A stretch of DNA of 64,000 bases from Methylovulum sp. (GTDB lineage Bacteria; Pseudomonadota; Gammaproteobacteria; Methylococcales; Methylomonadaceae), in the NCBI GenBank assembly GCA_028712695.1, contig JAQTQZ010000010.1, positions 1 to 64,000 of the forward strand. Direction: 5' to 3'. The notes under the pieces are model-generated. The model did no database searches, was not told the DNA's origin, and worked only from the letters and a program-made list of their open reading frames with translations. Below are positions 26,305-36,341 of this stretch, in pieces. A program made the position numbers and the translations under genes. Numbering within the stretch: position 1 is the stretch's first letter; each line of letters opens with the position of its first letter.

Positions 26305-27435
26305 TTAAAAACAATCATCATCACTAATATCGGGCAAAAACTTAGCTATCTTATCAAGTTCTTGGTTGTCAATTTCGGTGATCAGGGGCGGCTGTTGGGC
26401 AAGCTGTCCAGCCACCTCGCCAGCCGTATTTTCCGACTGCGTGGCTAGCAGGGCTTGGGCTAAACCGATAATGTCCTGCTCATCAATATCCCGAATCGAA
26501 AAATCATGTCTGTTCAATTTGTGGGGATTGACCACAGAGGCTGATTTGATGGTTTTGTTGATGTCGGTTTGATAGACGCGGCTGACTGGCGTGGGGCCGA
26601 AAATAGTGATGGAGGGGCGGTTTAGCCCCCAGGCGATATGGGTCGGGCCGGTGTCATTGCCAATGACCAAATCGGCATGGGCAATCAAGGCTTTTAGGCT
26701 GTTTAAGTCCATTTTGGGTAAGATTTGCAGCCATTCGGATTGGTCACTCATCCATTCCGCTTTTTTTCGTTCTTGTTCAGTGCCCCAAACAATCAGGCAG
26801 TTTTGTTGCAGGGCCTCAGCAATTTTAATGAATTTTTCTGCCGGATAGTTACGGCTTTCCCAAGTGGAGCCAATGATAAAAACAATATTTTTTGCATGTT
26901 TATGCAAATAGAGATAAATGCACTCAGCCTCATTTTTAAAAAATAAAAACGGTTTTTTAGCGAGGATTTGCTCACGGCTGATATGTATGCCCAGTGGCTG
27001 TGCGAGTACGGTCGCATTGCGGTCAATGGTGTTTGCCTCATAAGGGCAGGCGATTTTGACATGGTAAAACCATGCGGCAGTCCTTTCACGCGCTGATTTA
27101 GCGTCAAAGCCCGAAACGTTTTTGCCCAGCAAACGGGCGGTGATGGATGATTTAAGCAAGCCTTGGGCGTCAATCACCAAATCGTAATCGTGTGTGGCAT
27201 ATTGGCGTATCCGTCTGATTTCTTTTAAAAGCCCTGTTTTGGTTGCCTTCAGGGATTTTAAGTCCACCGTCAATACCTTGTGAATATCCGGTTGGTGGTT
27301 TAACAATTCAGCAAATCGGGCTTCAACGATCCAGTCTATTTGCAGCGTGGGGTTGTGCGCTTTCATAAACTGTAGCGCAACCATGGCATGGACAATATCG
27401 CCCATGGCAGAGAGTTTGACGATGGCGATTTTCAT
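26305..27435 (-). CDS. waaC: LPS heptosyltransferase I
   Basis: Glycosyltransferase family 9 enzyme that adds the first heptose to Kdo of the LPS inner core, at the cytosolic face of the inner membrane. 376 aa: N-terminal KLSAMGDIVHAM, and the nucleotide-sugar site HADLVIGNDTGPTHIAWGLNRPSITIFGPT. About 40 residues beyond the usual domain end form an acidic, glutamine-rich tail ending DISDDDCF. It overlaps waaF by 4 bp. Confidence 0.92.
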   Translation of the reverse strand: MKIAIVKLSAMGDIVHAMVALQFMKAHNPTLQIDWIVEARFAELLNHQPDIHKVLTVDLKSLKATKTGLLKEIRRIRQYATHDYDLVIDAQGLLKSSITARLLGKNVSGFDAKSARERTAAWFYHVKIACPYEANTIDRNATVLAQPLGIHISREQILAKKPFLFFKNEAECIYLYLHKHAKNIVFIIGSTWESRNYPAEKFIKIAEALQQNCLIVWGTEQERKKAEWMSDQSEWLQILPKMDLNSLKALIAHADLVIGNDTGPTHIAWGLNRPSITIFGPTPVSRVYQTDINKTIKSASVVNPHKLNRHDFSIRDIDEQDIIGLAQALLATQSENTAGEVAGQLAQQPPLITEIDNQELDKIAKFLPDISDDDCF

Positions 27436-28442
27436 GGCGTTATTAACTCAATGACTTGTTCAGGAAGAATGCCGGTCAGGCAGTTTGTGTGGCTTAGTGG
27501 GCAGTCGCGTTTAAAACAAGGTGAGCAATCCAATCCTAACCAGAGGTTGTGGGCGTTAGCATTGAGCGGCGGTGTAAAGCCGGGATCGGATGAGCCGTAC
27601 AGGGCAATCAGTTTTTTGTCCAATGCAGCGGCGATGTGCATCAGGCCGGAATCATTACTGACCACGGTGTTGACCAGCGACAATAAGTCCACTGCTTCGG
27701 CTAATGAGGTGTTGCCCGTAAAGTCGCTGCACAGCCCATTGCTGGCGGCGTTGATCTGTTCGGCGATGGTTTTATCCTTATCGGAGCCGAATAGCCACAC
27801 TTGCCAGCCTTCAGCGATTTTATGCCGCGCGACGGTGGCAAAGTGCGCTATCGGCCAACGTTTTGCCGGGCCATATTCGGCACCCGGACATAAGCCCAGT
27901 GTTTTTTCTGACGGTGTGATATTAAATTTTTGTATGACAGCGTGTTGTTTGTCGGGCGTGACGGTCAGGGTGGGCTGCGGATAGTCGGGTGGTAAGCTTG
28001 CTGTCGCTGGCAAACCTAAGGCGACAAAACGCTGCACTGTCATAGCCAGGATTTGTTTGTCCAGTTTTCGGGCATCGGTCAACAAACCCCAGCGGCATTC
28101 GCCCAGATAGCCGGTGCGGACAGGAATGGAAGCAAAAAAGGGAATTAACGCCGATTTCCAAGAATTGGGCAACACGATGGCTTGGTCGTAATTTTCACCG
28201 CGCAATTGTTTGCCCAGTGCAACGCGCCCAGACCAGCCAAATTGCCCGTGCGTCAACGGCATCGCAATGGCTTTGCTGACTTCGGGCATCCGTTCCAAAA
28301 GCGGGAACGACCAAGCCGGTGCCAAGACGTCAATACGGCAATTTGGCGCCGTGTGTTTTAGGGTGATGAATAGGCTTTGCGCCATCACCATATCGCCGAC
28401 CCAGGACGGGCCGACGACTAAAATTTTAGCTGGCTTAGCCAA
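27432..28442 (-). CDS. waaF: LPS heptosyltransferase II
   Basis: Adds the second heptose of the LPS inner core. 336 aa, GT9 family: VVGPSWVGDMVMAQSLF at the N-terminus, LGLCPGAEYGPAKRWP in the middle and VSNDSGLMHIAAALDKKLIALYGSSDPGFTPP for the donor site. It overlaps ilvE by 8 bp and waaC by 4 bp, giving a coupled block. Confidence 0.95.
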   Translation of the reverse strand: MAKPAKILVVGPSWVGDMVMAQSLFITLKHTAPNCRIDVLAPAWSFPLLERMPEVSKAIAMPLTHGQFGWSGRVALGKQLRGENYDQAIVLPNSWKSALIPFFASIPVRTGYLGECRWGLLTDARKLDKQILAMTVQRFVALGLPATASLPPDYPQPTLTVTPDKQHAVIQKFNITPSEKTLGLCPGAEYGPAKRWPIAHFATVARHKIAEGWQVWLFGSDKDKTIAEQINAASNGLCSDFTGNTSLAEAVDLLSLVNTVVSNDSGLMHIAAALDKKLIALYGSSDPGFTPPLNANAHNLWLGLDCSPCFKRDCPLSHTNCLTGILPEQVIELITP

Positions 28443-29358
28443 GATAAGTTAGCCAGTCGGCATGGTCGTTGCGGCGGCCATGCACGTAGTCAAAATACAG
28501 CGCCTGCAATTTTTCGGTCACAGGGCCGCGGCTACCGCTGCCAATGGCCCGGTTGTCTAGCTCCCTGATTGGCGTGACTTCAGCGGCGGAGCCAGTAAAG
28601 AACGCTTCATCGGCGACATAAATCTCATCGCGGGTGATGCGTTTTTCAATGACTTCAAAGCCTTGTTCGCGGGCTATTGTCATGACCGTGTCGCGGGTGA
28701 TGCCTTCCAACGCCGACGTGGTTTCCGGCGTGTAGATTTTGCCGTTACGGACAATAAACAGGTTTTCTGCGCTGCCTTCAGCGGCAAAACCTTCATGGTC
28801 CAGCATCAGCGCTTCATCATAACCGTTAGATAATGCTTCTTGTAGCGCCAGGATGGAGTTGATGTAATTGCCGTTGGCTTTGGCCTTGCACATGGTGCTG
28901 TTGTGATGGTTACGGGTATAAGACGAGGTGCGGATACGGATGCCTTTTTCAATGCTTTCCGCGCCCAGATAAGCGCCCCAAGACCATGCCGCCACCATGA
29001 CGTGGACTTTCAGGTTATCAGCCCGTAGCCCCATGCCTTCGGAACCGAAAAAGCACATGCTGCGGATATATGCGCTGTCCAGATTGTTTTTAGCGACCGC
29101 ATCCAGCTGCGCCCGATTCATCTCTTCTTTGCCGAACGGCATCTTCATGTTCATGATATGCGCAGAACGGAACAACCGGTCGGTGTGTTCCTGCATCCTG
29201 AAAATTGCCGTGCCTTGCTCAGCATGATATGCCCGTATGCCTTCAAAAACCCCCAGTCCGTAGTGCAAGGTGTGCGTCAACACATGGACTTTCGCTTCAC
29301 GCCACTCAACCCATTGTCCGTCCAGCCAAATAACGCCGTCTCTATCGTCCATCGCCAT
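28435..29358 (-). CDS. ilvE: branched-chain amino acid aminotransferase
   Basis: PLP class IV transaminase for the last step of leucine, isoleucine and valine synthesis. 307 aa; N-terminal VIWLDGQWVEWREAKVHVLTHTLHYGLGVFEG, the PLP lysine in STMCKAKANGNYINS, and ALMLDHEGFAAEGSAENLF. Located 140 bp downstream of glnE on the same strand. Confidence 0.96.
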   Translation of the reverse strand: MAMDDRDGVIWLDGQWVEWREAKVHVLTHTLHYGLGVFEGIRAYHAEQGTAIFRMQEHTDRLFRSAHIMNMKMPFGKEEMNRAQLDAVAKNNLDSAYIRSMCFFGSEGMGLRADNLKVHVMVAAWSWGAYLGAESIEKGIRIRTSSYTRNHHNSTMCKAKANGNYINSILALQEALSNGYDEALMLDHEGFAAEGSAENLFIVRNGKIYTPETTSALEGITRDTVMTIAREQGFEVIEKRITRDEIYVADEAFFTGSAAEVTPIRELDNRAIGSGSRGPVTEKLQALYFDYVHGRRNDHADWLTYLG

Positions 29359-29498
29359 CTTTTTTCTCCGCCTAGCTGTAGTCTGATTTATAAATCGGCT
29401 AGTTTACTATAAAGTCAATAACAGCAATACCTCAGAGCATCAGTTAGGAAGCTATTCTTAACTTTTTCAGTTGGTGGACATGCGGGTTGCTTGCTTGT

Positions 29499-32354
29499 CT
29501 AGTCCATCAACTCATGCCAAAGCTGTTCAATTGGCGCTTTAAATTCCTCGATTTCCGCTTCATCAACCAATGCCCGGCTGCCTTGCAAGGCCAGTTTGTG
29601 GCCTAGATCCCGATAGGTGCAGTAGGCGGCTTTCAAGGTGGAGACCGTCGTTTCCGGCAAGAGGCCGTCTTTCCCCAAGCCTTCCAGGAAGCGCATATTA
29701 TCGGTGTAGACGGTCAATGCCGGATGCTTTGCCGCGTGGGCCAGCACATAAAATTGCACGATAAACTCAATATCGGCAATGCCGCCCGCGCCTTGTTTCA
29801 GATCAAACTTGCCTGCTTCGTTACGGGCCAGTGCCGTGCGCATTTTTTCACGCATTTCCCTGACTTCGGTTTGTAAGGGTTCGATGGCACGGGGCAGGCT
29901 TAACACGCGTTGCCGGATGCCTTCAAACGCTGTTTTAAGCTGGTTATCACCGGCGATAAAGCGGCTGCGCACCAATGCCTGATGTTCCCATGTCCACGCT
30001 TGTTGGGTCAGATAATCCTCGTAGGTGTTGATGGGCGTGACGAGCAAGCCGGAATTGCCGCTAGGCCGAAGGCGCATGTCCACTTCGTAAAGCACGCCGG
30101 ACAATAGGTTGGTGTCGAGGATATGGCGGATCCTTTGCCCTAAACGGCCATAAAACTGGGCGCATGACAAGGGCTTTTCGCCGTCAGTTATGTCCAGGCC
30201 GCTTTGATAGGCGCAGATAAAAACCAGGTCGAGGTCAGAACCATAGCCCAATTCAATGCCGCCCAATTTGCCAAAGCCCAGCACCGCAAAGCTGGTTGAA
30301 TTGTTATCGCAACCGGGTGGCAGTCCGTGTTTTTCGGTCAGCATTAGCCAAGCACGGTCAATAACGTGGGCGACCACGCTTTCGGCGATAGTGGTCAGAT
30401 AATCGCTGACGACCATGAGCGGGATCACGCCCATAATGTCGGCGGCCGCCACTTTTAGCACTTGCTGTTGCTTAAATTGGCGTAGCACAATCATCAGTTG
30501 TTCAAGGTCTTGGTTGTCAATCGTGGACAGCAGGGCGGTGAGTTGGGCGTCCAAATCCTGTTTTTGCAACGGCGTGAACAATGCCCGTGGGTCGAGCAAT
30601 TCATCAAACAAAATCGGGTAACGTGCCAGATAATCGCTGATCCAAATACTGGCTGAGATCAAACGGAGCAATTGCGCCAGCGCATCGGGGTTTTCTGCCA
30701 GTAGCGACAAATAAACCGTCCGCCCGGCGACGGCCTCAAACAAAGCCAGCACCCGCTGCAAGGTTTCGTCAGGATTGGCCACGGTTGGCAATGCGCTGAG
30801 CAATTGTGGCATTAGCCTGTCCACAACCGCCGCACCTTTGGCGCTTAAACGTCTGATGGCGGGGATTTGTTTAAAATGCCGGAGTGCGGCAAGGCCTGCC
30901 GACGTATCGCTTAATCCATAGTTGGCAAGACAGGCGAGCAGATCCGGTTCGCTGGTGGTTGCTGTCCAGAGTTGTTGGCTGTGTTGGTCGGTTTGTTCCT
31001 GTTTTGACACGGAAAAAACGTGGTCAAACACTTCATGGACTTGGCTTCTGACCTGATCCAACGTCGTTTTAAAACTATCCCAATAGGGAAAATCCAGCGA
31101 ATAGGCTAAGCTTTGCCGGACTAGCGGATCGGTGGGCAGGTCGTGGGTTTGTTTGTCTTGATATTGCTGGATATGGTTTTCGACGCGCCGTAAAAAGCAG
31201 TAAGATTGGCTTAACTGGTCAGCATCAGCCTGCGTCATCAACTGCAATTCGCCCAGCCTATGCAGGACATCCAGAATCCCACGGATTTGCAGGGACTTTT
31301 CTTTGCCGCCACGGATAAGCTGGAAGGCTTGGCCGATAAACTCAACTTCGCGGATGCCGCCCGCGCCCAGTTTGACATTGTCGAGGCGATCCTTGCGCCG
31401 CAGCTCTTGGGTGATTTGCATCTTTAATGAGCGCAGTTCTTCAAACGCGCCGTAATCCAGATAACGGCGGTAGACAAACGCATTCAGCATCGCCATCAAT
31501 TGCGCACCGGACTGGAAATCCCCGGCAACTTGGCGCGCCTTAATCATCGCATAGCGCTCCCATTCCCGCGCTTGGGTCAGGTAGTAGGCTTCCATGCCGT
31601 CAAAGGTCATGATAACCGCGCCGCTGTCACCATAAGGCCGCAGGCGGATGTCGGTGCGGAACACGAAGCCGTCCACGGTGATTTCATCGAGCACTTTGAC
31701 TAGATTTTGGCAAAGCCGGGTGAAAAACTCGCCGTAAGTCGTGGCTTTCCGGTCGGGCAACACGCCGTCTTCGGGGTAGGCGAAAATCAGGTCAATATCG
31801 GAGGAATAATTCAATTCAAACGCACCTAACTTACCCATGCCCAACACGATGATTTGCTGCGGGCTGCCGTCGGCCAACAACGGCGTGCCACGTTTGGCGC
31901 AGGCTTGGTCGTATAAAAAGGTTAATGCGGTTTGGATGCAGGCATCGGCAAGCCGTGATAAATCCAGCAAAGTTTCCGGCAACTGTGCCCAGCCCGCCAA
32001 GTCGCGCCACGCTATCCTGACCATTTCCCGGCGCCGGAACTGCCGTAATCGGCGCATTAAGTCGGCTTCGTCGGCAAACGCTTGCTGGGCGAGTTGTCCG
32101 GCATAATGGCTGGCGCTATATTGGGCGGTCAAGTCACCTGACGCGGTTAGCCCAACTAGCAATTCAGGTTGGCGCAAACAGCTTTCGGCGACAAACTGGC
32201 TACAGGCAAAAACTTTCGGCATTGCTTCGTTTATAGCGTGGCTTAGTTGAAAGTCCAATTTCCGTTCGGCCAGCTGCAATTGCCATTTTTGCACCGCAGC
32301 GGTCACCTGTGTTTGTAAGGTGGCAGGGATTGGGGTTGGATAAGTGCTAGTCAT
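29499..32354 (-). CDS. glnE: glutamine synthetase adenylyltransferase/deadenylase
   Basis: Bifunctional enzyme that adenylylates glutamine synthetase when nitrogen is plentiful and reverses it when scarce. Two nucleotidyltransferase domains are seen: NYSSDIDLIFAYP near residues 182-195 (deadenylylase side) and GYGSDLDLVFICAY near residue 690 (adenylylase side), each followed by a helical GlnD-PII uridylyltransferase-like region. The ATG at 32354 gives about 951 aa, the family length; an upstream ATG at 32417 would add a hydrophobic stretch with no counterpart I know. Confidence 0.95.
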   Translation of the reverse strand: MTSTYPTPIPATLQTQVTAAVQKWQLQLAERKLDFQLSHAINEAMPKVFACSQFVAESCLRQPELLVGLTASGDLTAQYSASHYAGQLAQQAFADEADLMRRLRQFRRREMVRIAWRDLAGWAQLPETLLDLSRLADACIQTALTFLYDQACAKRGTPLLADGSPQQIIVLGMGKLGAFELNYSSDIDLIFAYPEDGVLPDRKATTYGEFFTRLCQNLVKVLDEITVDGFVFRTDIRLRPYGDSGAVIMTFDGMEAYYLTQAREWERYAMIKARQVAGDFQSGAQLMAMLNAFVYRRYLDYGAFEELRSLKMQITQELRRKDRLDNVKLGAGGIREVEFIGQAFQLIRGGKEKSLQIRGILDVLHRLGELQLMTQADADQLSQSYCFLRRVENHIQQYQDKQTHDLPTDPLVRQSLAYSLDFPYWDSFKTTLDQVRSQVHEVFDHVFSVSKQEQTDQHSQQLWTATTSEPDLLACLANYGLSDTSAGLAALRHFKQIPAIRRLSAKGAAVVDRLMPQLLSALPTVANPDETLQRVLALFEAVAGRTVYLSLLAENPDALAQLLRLISASIWISDYLARYPILFDELLDPRALFTPLQKQDLDAQLTALLSTIDNQDLEQLMIVLRQFKQQQVLKVAAADIMGVIPLMVVSDYLTTIAESVVAHVIDRAWLMLTEKHGLPPGCDNNSTSFAVLGFGKLGGIELGYGSDLDLVFICAYQSGLDITDGEKPLSCAQFYGRLGQRIRHILDTNLLSGVLYEVDMRLRPSGNSGLLVTPINTYEDYLTQQAWTWEHQALVRSRFIAGDNQLKTAFEGIRQRVLSLPRAIEPLQTEVREMREKMRTALARNEAGKFDLKQGAGGIADIEFIVQFYVLAHAAKHPALTVYTDNMRFLEGLGKDGLLPETTVSTLKAAYCTYRDLGHKLALQGSRALVDEAEIEEFKAPIEQLWHELMD

Positions 32355-33311
32355 GGCGGCGTATGGGGCAGGCAAAAGGACATGATACCCAAAACAGAGC
32401 CATAGGTATCTACACATGTTTTATAGCACGTCATGAGTTGTGTAGATACTTATACCCACAAGGGGCACAAGAAAGGACGGGCAGTCGCACCCATAAAACG
32501 GCAAATTTGACTTTTTACCCGTCATTCCGATTGCAGGGCCACCAAATAAGCATCACCTTGACGACATCGCTTCATGCCCATTCCTAATAAATAGATATAA
32601 CTATCTTTTTATATCGTTTTATTTTGATTCATTCGTTCTTTATGCTTTAACCCGCACCAAAACCTTTTGGCCCGGACGAGGATATGCCCCTATGAAAATT
32701 CAACTATGGCTGGTCCATAGCCTAATCGCGGTGGGTGATTTAACCTGCCATAACGCGGTTGCCGGGGGCAATGACATTATGGGAACGGATGCTCCGCCTT
32801 AGGCATCGAGTGAATGAATGTTGTTTTGCCGGGTTATCCCCAAAAACGGCGACAATAAAATGAAAGGTTTCTGCCCGTGTTTGGGCACTCAAACCGCAGG
32901 ATACCTTCATTCCCATTTTGTATGCCTTAAGTTTTCTGATGGCCCCATCGTTTGTTTTCTCAAGCTTTTGAACTTTGATTCCTGTGCTTGTCACATTTTA
33001 TGTGGACTTCCGGCAAAATGGGATATTTACCCTTCATTAATTAATGTAATTTTACGAGCCTTACATCTTTGTTTATACTTGACCCGTACTCCTTACTGTT
33101 CAGGCTGATGTCCAGCCCTGCTGGCGGTCATACGGTTTCTTGTGGTGTAGGCGATTTAAAAACAGTTCAAGCTTAACCATTATCTACTTTTCGTCATTTT
33201 CATTCTTTTATCAAGTATCAACACAACTGGCATGGGCCGCGTCCTCAATATCTTAAAAAACAACACGCAATTGAGATTTAACTTTAAATACTTCAATAAT
33301 CTACGCAAATT
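32355..33311. other. long intergenic region upstream of the GTPase operon
   Basis: About 960 bp between divergent glnE and the GTPase gene. It is AT-rich toward 33300. Apart from a possible 36-codon frame at 32692, no credible gene is seen. Open frames at 32740-32994 (minus) and 32818-33108 (plus) overlap each other and have no recognisable family. A decayed gene or the regulatory region of the operon are both possible. Confidence 0.4.
32692..32802 (+). CDS. possible 36-aa peptide or gene fragment
   Basis: ATG at 32692 is preceded by GAGGA at suitable distance; the peptide begins like a signal sequence (MKIQLWLVHSLIAVG) and stops at 32800. It may be a remnant of a secreted protein gene or a chance frame. 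Confidence 0.22.
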   Translation: MKIQLWLVHSLIAVGDLTCHNAVAGGNDIMGTDAPP

Positions 33312-34046
33312 ATGAACATACAACACATACAACGCATAGAACCGGTAAGATTTACAGATGTAGCCGCTACAAATGAAAATTACGTTAGCGTTAGGCCTTT
33401 AGAAAAGCGGGTATATCACAATACGGTAACGGTAGTTTCAACCGGGCCAAAAACAGGTTGGACAATACTGCCAGAGCAGCATCGGCAAGAGAGCGCCGTA
33501 AAAAATGAAGTTAAAGTTATCGTAGTGGGTAATGTCGGCTCAGGTAAATCAACGTCTATCAGGGCAATCAGTGAAATACCCGTTGTCGGCACCGAAAGCA
33601 AAGCCACTGAGCGTGATGCCTTGCGTCGAAAAGAAACCACCACAACTGCTATGGAATATGGCATAGTCCATATAGAAAGGATCAAGCTGCATATTTACGG
33701 CACGCCAGGGCAAAGACGGTTCGATTTTATGGCAGATATTTTGTGTAAAGGCGCTTGCGGGATGGTGGTCATGATTGATAACGGTTGCCTTGATCCGTTA
33801 ACTGAAATCAGCTATTACCTAAATCAACACGGCAGTTTCTTGCAAAAATGTCCGGGCATAATCGCCATCACCCATTTTGATGACCACAACACCCGCACCA
33901 GTTTATTGGATTACCACACCTATATTCGTGACAATGGCTTTACTTGTCCGGTCATGTTGCTTGACGCACGCAATAAAAATGACATGCAGAAAGTGCTGAT
34001 GAAATTGCTGTTGCAAATCAGCGATTCAAAAATTGGCAAAAAATAA
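33312..34046 (+). CDS. small Ras/Mgl-like GTPase with N-terminal extension (paralogue 2)
   Basis: A 244-aa P-loop GTPase closely similar along its domain to the protein at 2097-2690 (shared GTE(S/A)KA, EYGIVH, LHIYGTPGQRRFDFMA, LCKGA, MVIMIDNG-type stretches). The P-loop GNVGSGKS is at residues 73-80, after an extension of about 70 residues lacking a signal peptide. The G4 position reads ITHFDD rather than NKxD. It heads a co-oriented set with a Roadblock/LC7 protein, the usual regulator or dimer partner of Mgl-type GTPases. Confidence 0.82.
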   Translation: MNIQHIQRIEPVRFTDVAATNENYVSVRPLEKRVYHNTVTVVSTGPKTGWTILPEQHRQESAVKNEVKVIVVGNVGSGKSTSIRAISEIPVVGTESKATERDALRRKETTTTAMEYGIVHIERIKLHIYGTPGQRRFDFMADILCKGACGMVVMIDNGCLDPLTEISYYLNQHGSFLQKCPGIIAITHFDDHNTRTSLLDYHTYIRDNGFTCPVMLLDARNKNDMQKVLMKLLLQISDSKIGKK

Positions 34047-34275
34047 CCAATCCAAGTGTTATTGCACTATCTGGTATTCTGATTGCTGTATTTTCTTAAG
34101 GCGGACGACTGGAAATTAAGGTAGCCTATTAATATATTTTATTATGTGCTTAAAAATCGTAAATTAGTTGCCTAATTATGCCAAAATACCTTTAACTTCT
34201 TAAGGCTATATGCCTAAGAATTAGTTGTATAACCCTTAAAAGTAACCCTTAAAAATTAAAGTACGGAGAAAAACC

Positions 34276-34683
34276 ATGGCAAAACTTGATGATCTTTTAC
34301 AAGAAGTTGTTTCTAATGTTGACGGCGCTTTAGGCTGTGCCGTTGTCGATTTGAACTCAGGTCTGTTGATGGGCGTTGCCCATAACGTGCCTTATTTTAC
34401 GTCATCTTACCTAGAAGCGGTGGCGGCGGCGGCGGTTGATATGTTGCGTGGTAAAAATGTCCGCGCGGTTGAGTCTTTGCTATCAAGCCAACGTGGCAAA
34501 CCGGTGGAAAAAACCATTCAAGAAGTGCAAATGACCACCGAAAAAACGCTGCATTTTATGGCCTTGATTAAGGATAAACCGGATTACCTAATGGTGCTGA
34601 TCACCAGCAAAGTGACCAATCTTGGTATGGGCTGGGCCGCTGTGCGCAACAACATGACTAAGATTGCGCCTTTGTGCCCATAG
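34276..34683 (+). CDS. Roadblock/LC7-domain protein
   Basis: A 135-aa single-domain protein of the Roadblock/LC7 (MglB-like) fold: LDDLLQEVVSNVDGALGCAVVDLNSGLLMG, and a C-terminal strand-helix ending MGWAAVRNNMTKIAPL. In MglAB the equivalent dimer acts as GTPase-activating protein. The ATG follows a CGGAGAAA ribosome site. It is 229 bp after the GTPase gene and 91 bp before the next ATG, so a shared transcript is likely. Confidence 0.85.
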   Translation: MAKLDDLLQEVVSNVDGALGCAVVDLNSGLLMGVAHNVPYFTSSYLEAVAAAAVDMLRGKNVRAVESLLSSQRGKPVEKTIQEVQMTTEKTLHFMALIKDKPDYLMVLITSKVTNLGMGWAAVRNNMTKIAPLCP

Positions 34684-34774
34684 TCTGAACCGATCAACAC
34701 CAACAGATAAACCCCTAGGGGAGGCAACTAAACACGGCCTCTCCACACTTGCCATTCAAACATTTAACCGCTCT

Positions 34775-36340
34775 ATGTCAACGATAGAACTGATCGGCGC
34801 AGTCGACGGAAAACATCACTATAATGCAGATCATATCGCTGGGTTGTTAGCCACAGAGCGTGAAAAATTAGCCGTTGGCACGGCCTTCACTGGTCGGCCT
34901 GATACGTGTATTTACGCCAATGGGCAGAATGTGGTCAAGATCCGTGCCGAACTTGATTTAAGCCATGAGAACGCCAGAAAATGGACGGCTAATGTCTTAC
35001 AGCAGGAACAACAACTGGCTGTCCATCATCCCCATAAGACTTGGTTCATTATTGATAACCAAAGCAATGCCACCGTTTTGGTCGGCAGCATCTGTCCGCA
35101 GTTAAAGCCATTGAATATAGAGCTGAAGCCTAGTCCGCAAACCCCTCCAATGCGGGAACAATACCTCGATATTCTGGCTGACATGTTCGAAAAATATCTG
35201 TTACTGGCAAAAAGGCACGGATACAAACTTGACGAAGGTCTGTCCAACTTTGCCGTAGACGATAAGGGGGACGTGTATTATCTGGATGATGAGTATTATT
35301 CTTGGGACAATTTTATTGCTTTTTCCGTTATGTTGGGCGTTTTTATCCGCACTTATGAGTGGCTGGATGAAGCCTTTATGGCGAAATTGACTGGCATATT
35401 GATTGGACTGGTTGATGGGATTTTTGAGGATCCTCATTGCCGCACCATCATAAGCACGCAATTGCAGTCGTTGTTTATGCCGTCGGAAGAAAAAGAGTGC
35501 TTGTTAAAAAAATTGCTCACTGGGTTGGCACAATCCCCCATTACCTCCGCAGTGCACTTGGCCAACAAAGAACAGCTCAACGCCCGAAAAAATAATAACA
35601 ATCGCTATTACGCGGTTATGGCAGACATCCATGCCAACGATGCCGCGCTGGATTGCGTGCTGGACTTTTACCGTGAACAAAAAATCACCCAAGGGATTAT
35701 CTTAGGCGATATTGTCGGTTACGGCCCCGAACCGGCGTACTGCATAGAGCGGCTCCAAGAATCCACTTTTGAAATCATCAAAGGCAACCACGACTATGCC
35801 GTTGCCACAGGCAACACTAGCCGGGGGTTTTCTGGCAATGCCATAACCGTTATTGACTGGACTATCGGGCAGTTAAACCAGCAACACCGTGATTGGTTGG
35901 ACAGCCTGCCCGTCTTCTCGCGCAACCAGCACTGGCTTGCCGTCCATGGTGCGCCGATAGATCCGGCATTTTTTTATGGCTATGTCTATCAAATGACCGC
36001 CGAAGAAAATTTGGATTGCCTGCAACAAAAAGCCATCCCCTTATGCTTGCACGGCCATTCACATATGCCTGGGGTCTATGCGCGGGATCGCTATCAGCGC
36101 GACCACCATTGCACTGAAGACAAAGTGGATTTAAGCGCCTATGCCCATAGCTTGGTTTGTCCAGGTTCAGTCGGCCAGCCCAGAAACGGACGGCGAGAAA
36201 CACAATGTGCCGTCTATGACCGCGAACTTCAGGAAATGGTGTTTGTGGCACTGCCTTATTGCGTTGATTCTGTAGTCGAAAAAATGCAGCGCTATGGCTT
36301 GTCGGACAAACTATGGCAACGTTTACAAACGGGAAAGTAA
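34775..36340 (+). CDS. kinase-like / metallophosphoesterase fusion protein
   Basis: About 521 aa from the ATG at 34775 (upstream in-frame TTG at 34664 overlaps the Roadblock gene and is unlikely). The C-terminal half is a calcineurin-like metallophosphoesterase with all motifs: DIH 284-286, GD 311-312, GNHD 337-340, VHGAP, and HGHSH 426-430. The N-terminal ~260 residues contain features resembling a protein-kinase-like fold: a VVKIRAEL strand, a VGSICPQLKPL hinge-like stretch, LDEGLSNFAV (HRD-like) and YYLDDEYYSWDN (DFG-like). The kinase resemblance is my inference. Substrate unknown; it could reverse or make a nucleotide or phosphoprotein signal for the GTPase. Confidence 0.7.
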   Translation: MSTIELIGAVDGKHHYNADHIAGLLATEREKLAVGTAFTGRPDTCIYANGQNVVKIRAELDLSHENARKWTANVLQQEQQLAVHHPHKTWFIIDNQSNATVLVGSICPQLKPLNIELKPSPQTPPMREQYLDILADMFEKYLLLAKRHGYKLDEGLSNFAVDDKGDVYYLDDEYYSWDNFIAFSVMLGVFIRTYEWLDEAFMAKLTGILIGLVDGIFEDPHCRTIISTQLQSLFMPSEEKECLLKKLLTGLAQSPITSAVHLANKEQLNARKNNNNRYYAVMADIHANDAALDCVLDFYREQKITQGIILGDIVGYGPEPAYCIERLQESTFEIIKGNHDYAVATGNTSRGFSGNAITVIDWTIGQLNQQHRDWLDSLPVFSRNQHWLAVHGAPIDPAFFYGYVYQMTAEENLDCLQQKAIPLCLHGHSHMPGVYARDRYQRDHHCTEDKVDLSAYAHSLVCPGSVGQPRNGRRETQCAVYDRELQEMVFVALPYCVDSVVEKMQRYGLSDKLWQRLQTGK

Positions 36341-36341
36341 A

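Noticed and set aside
32740-32994. 84-codon minus-strand frame as a transposase fragment
   Set aside because: The composition is not clearly that of any transposase family I know, and it overlaps another open frame on the plus strand.
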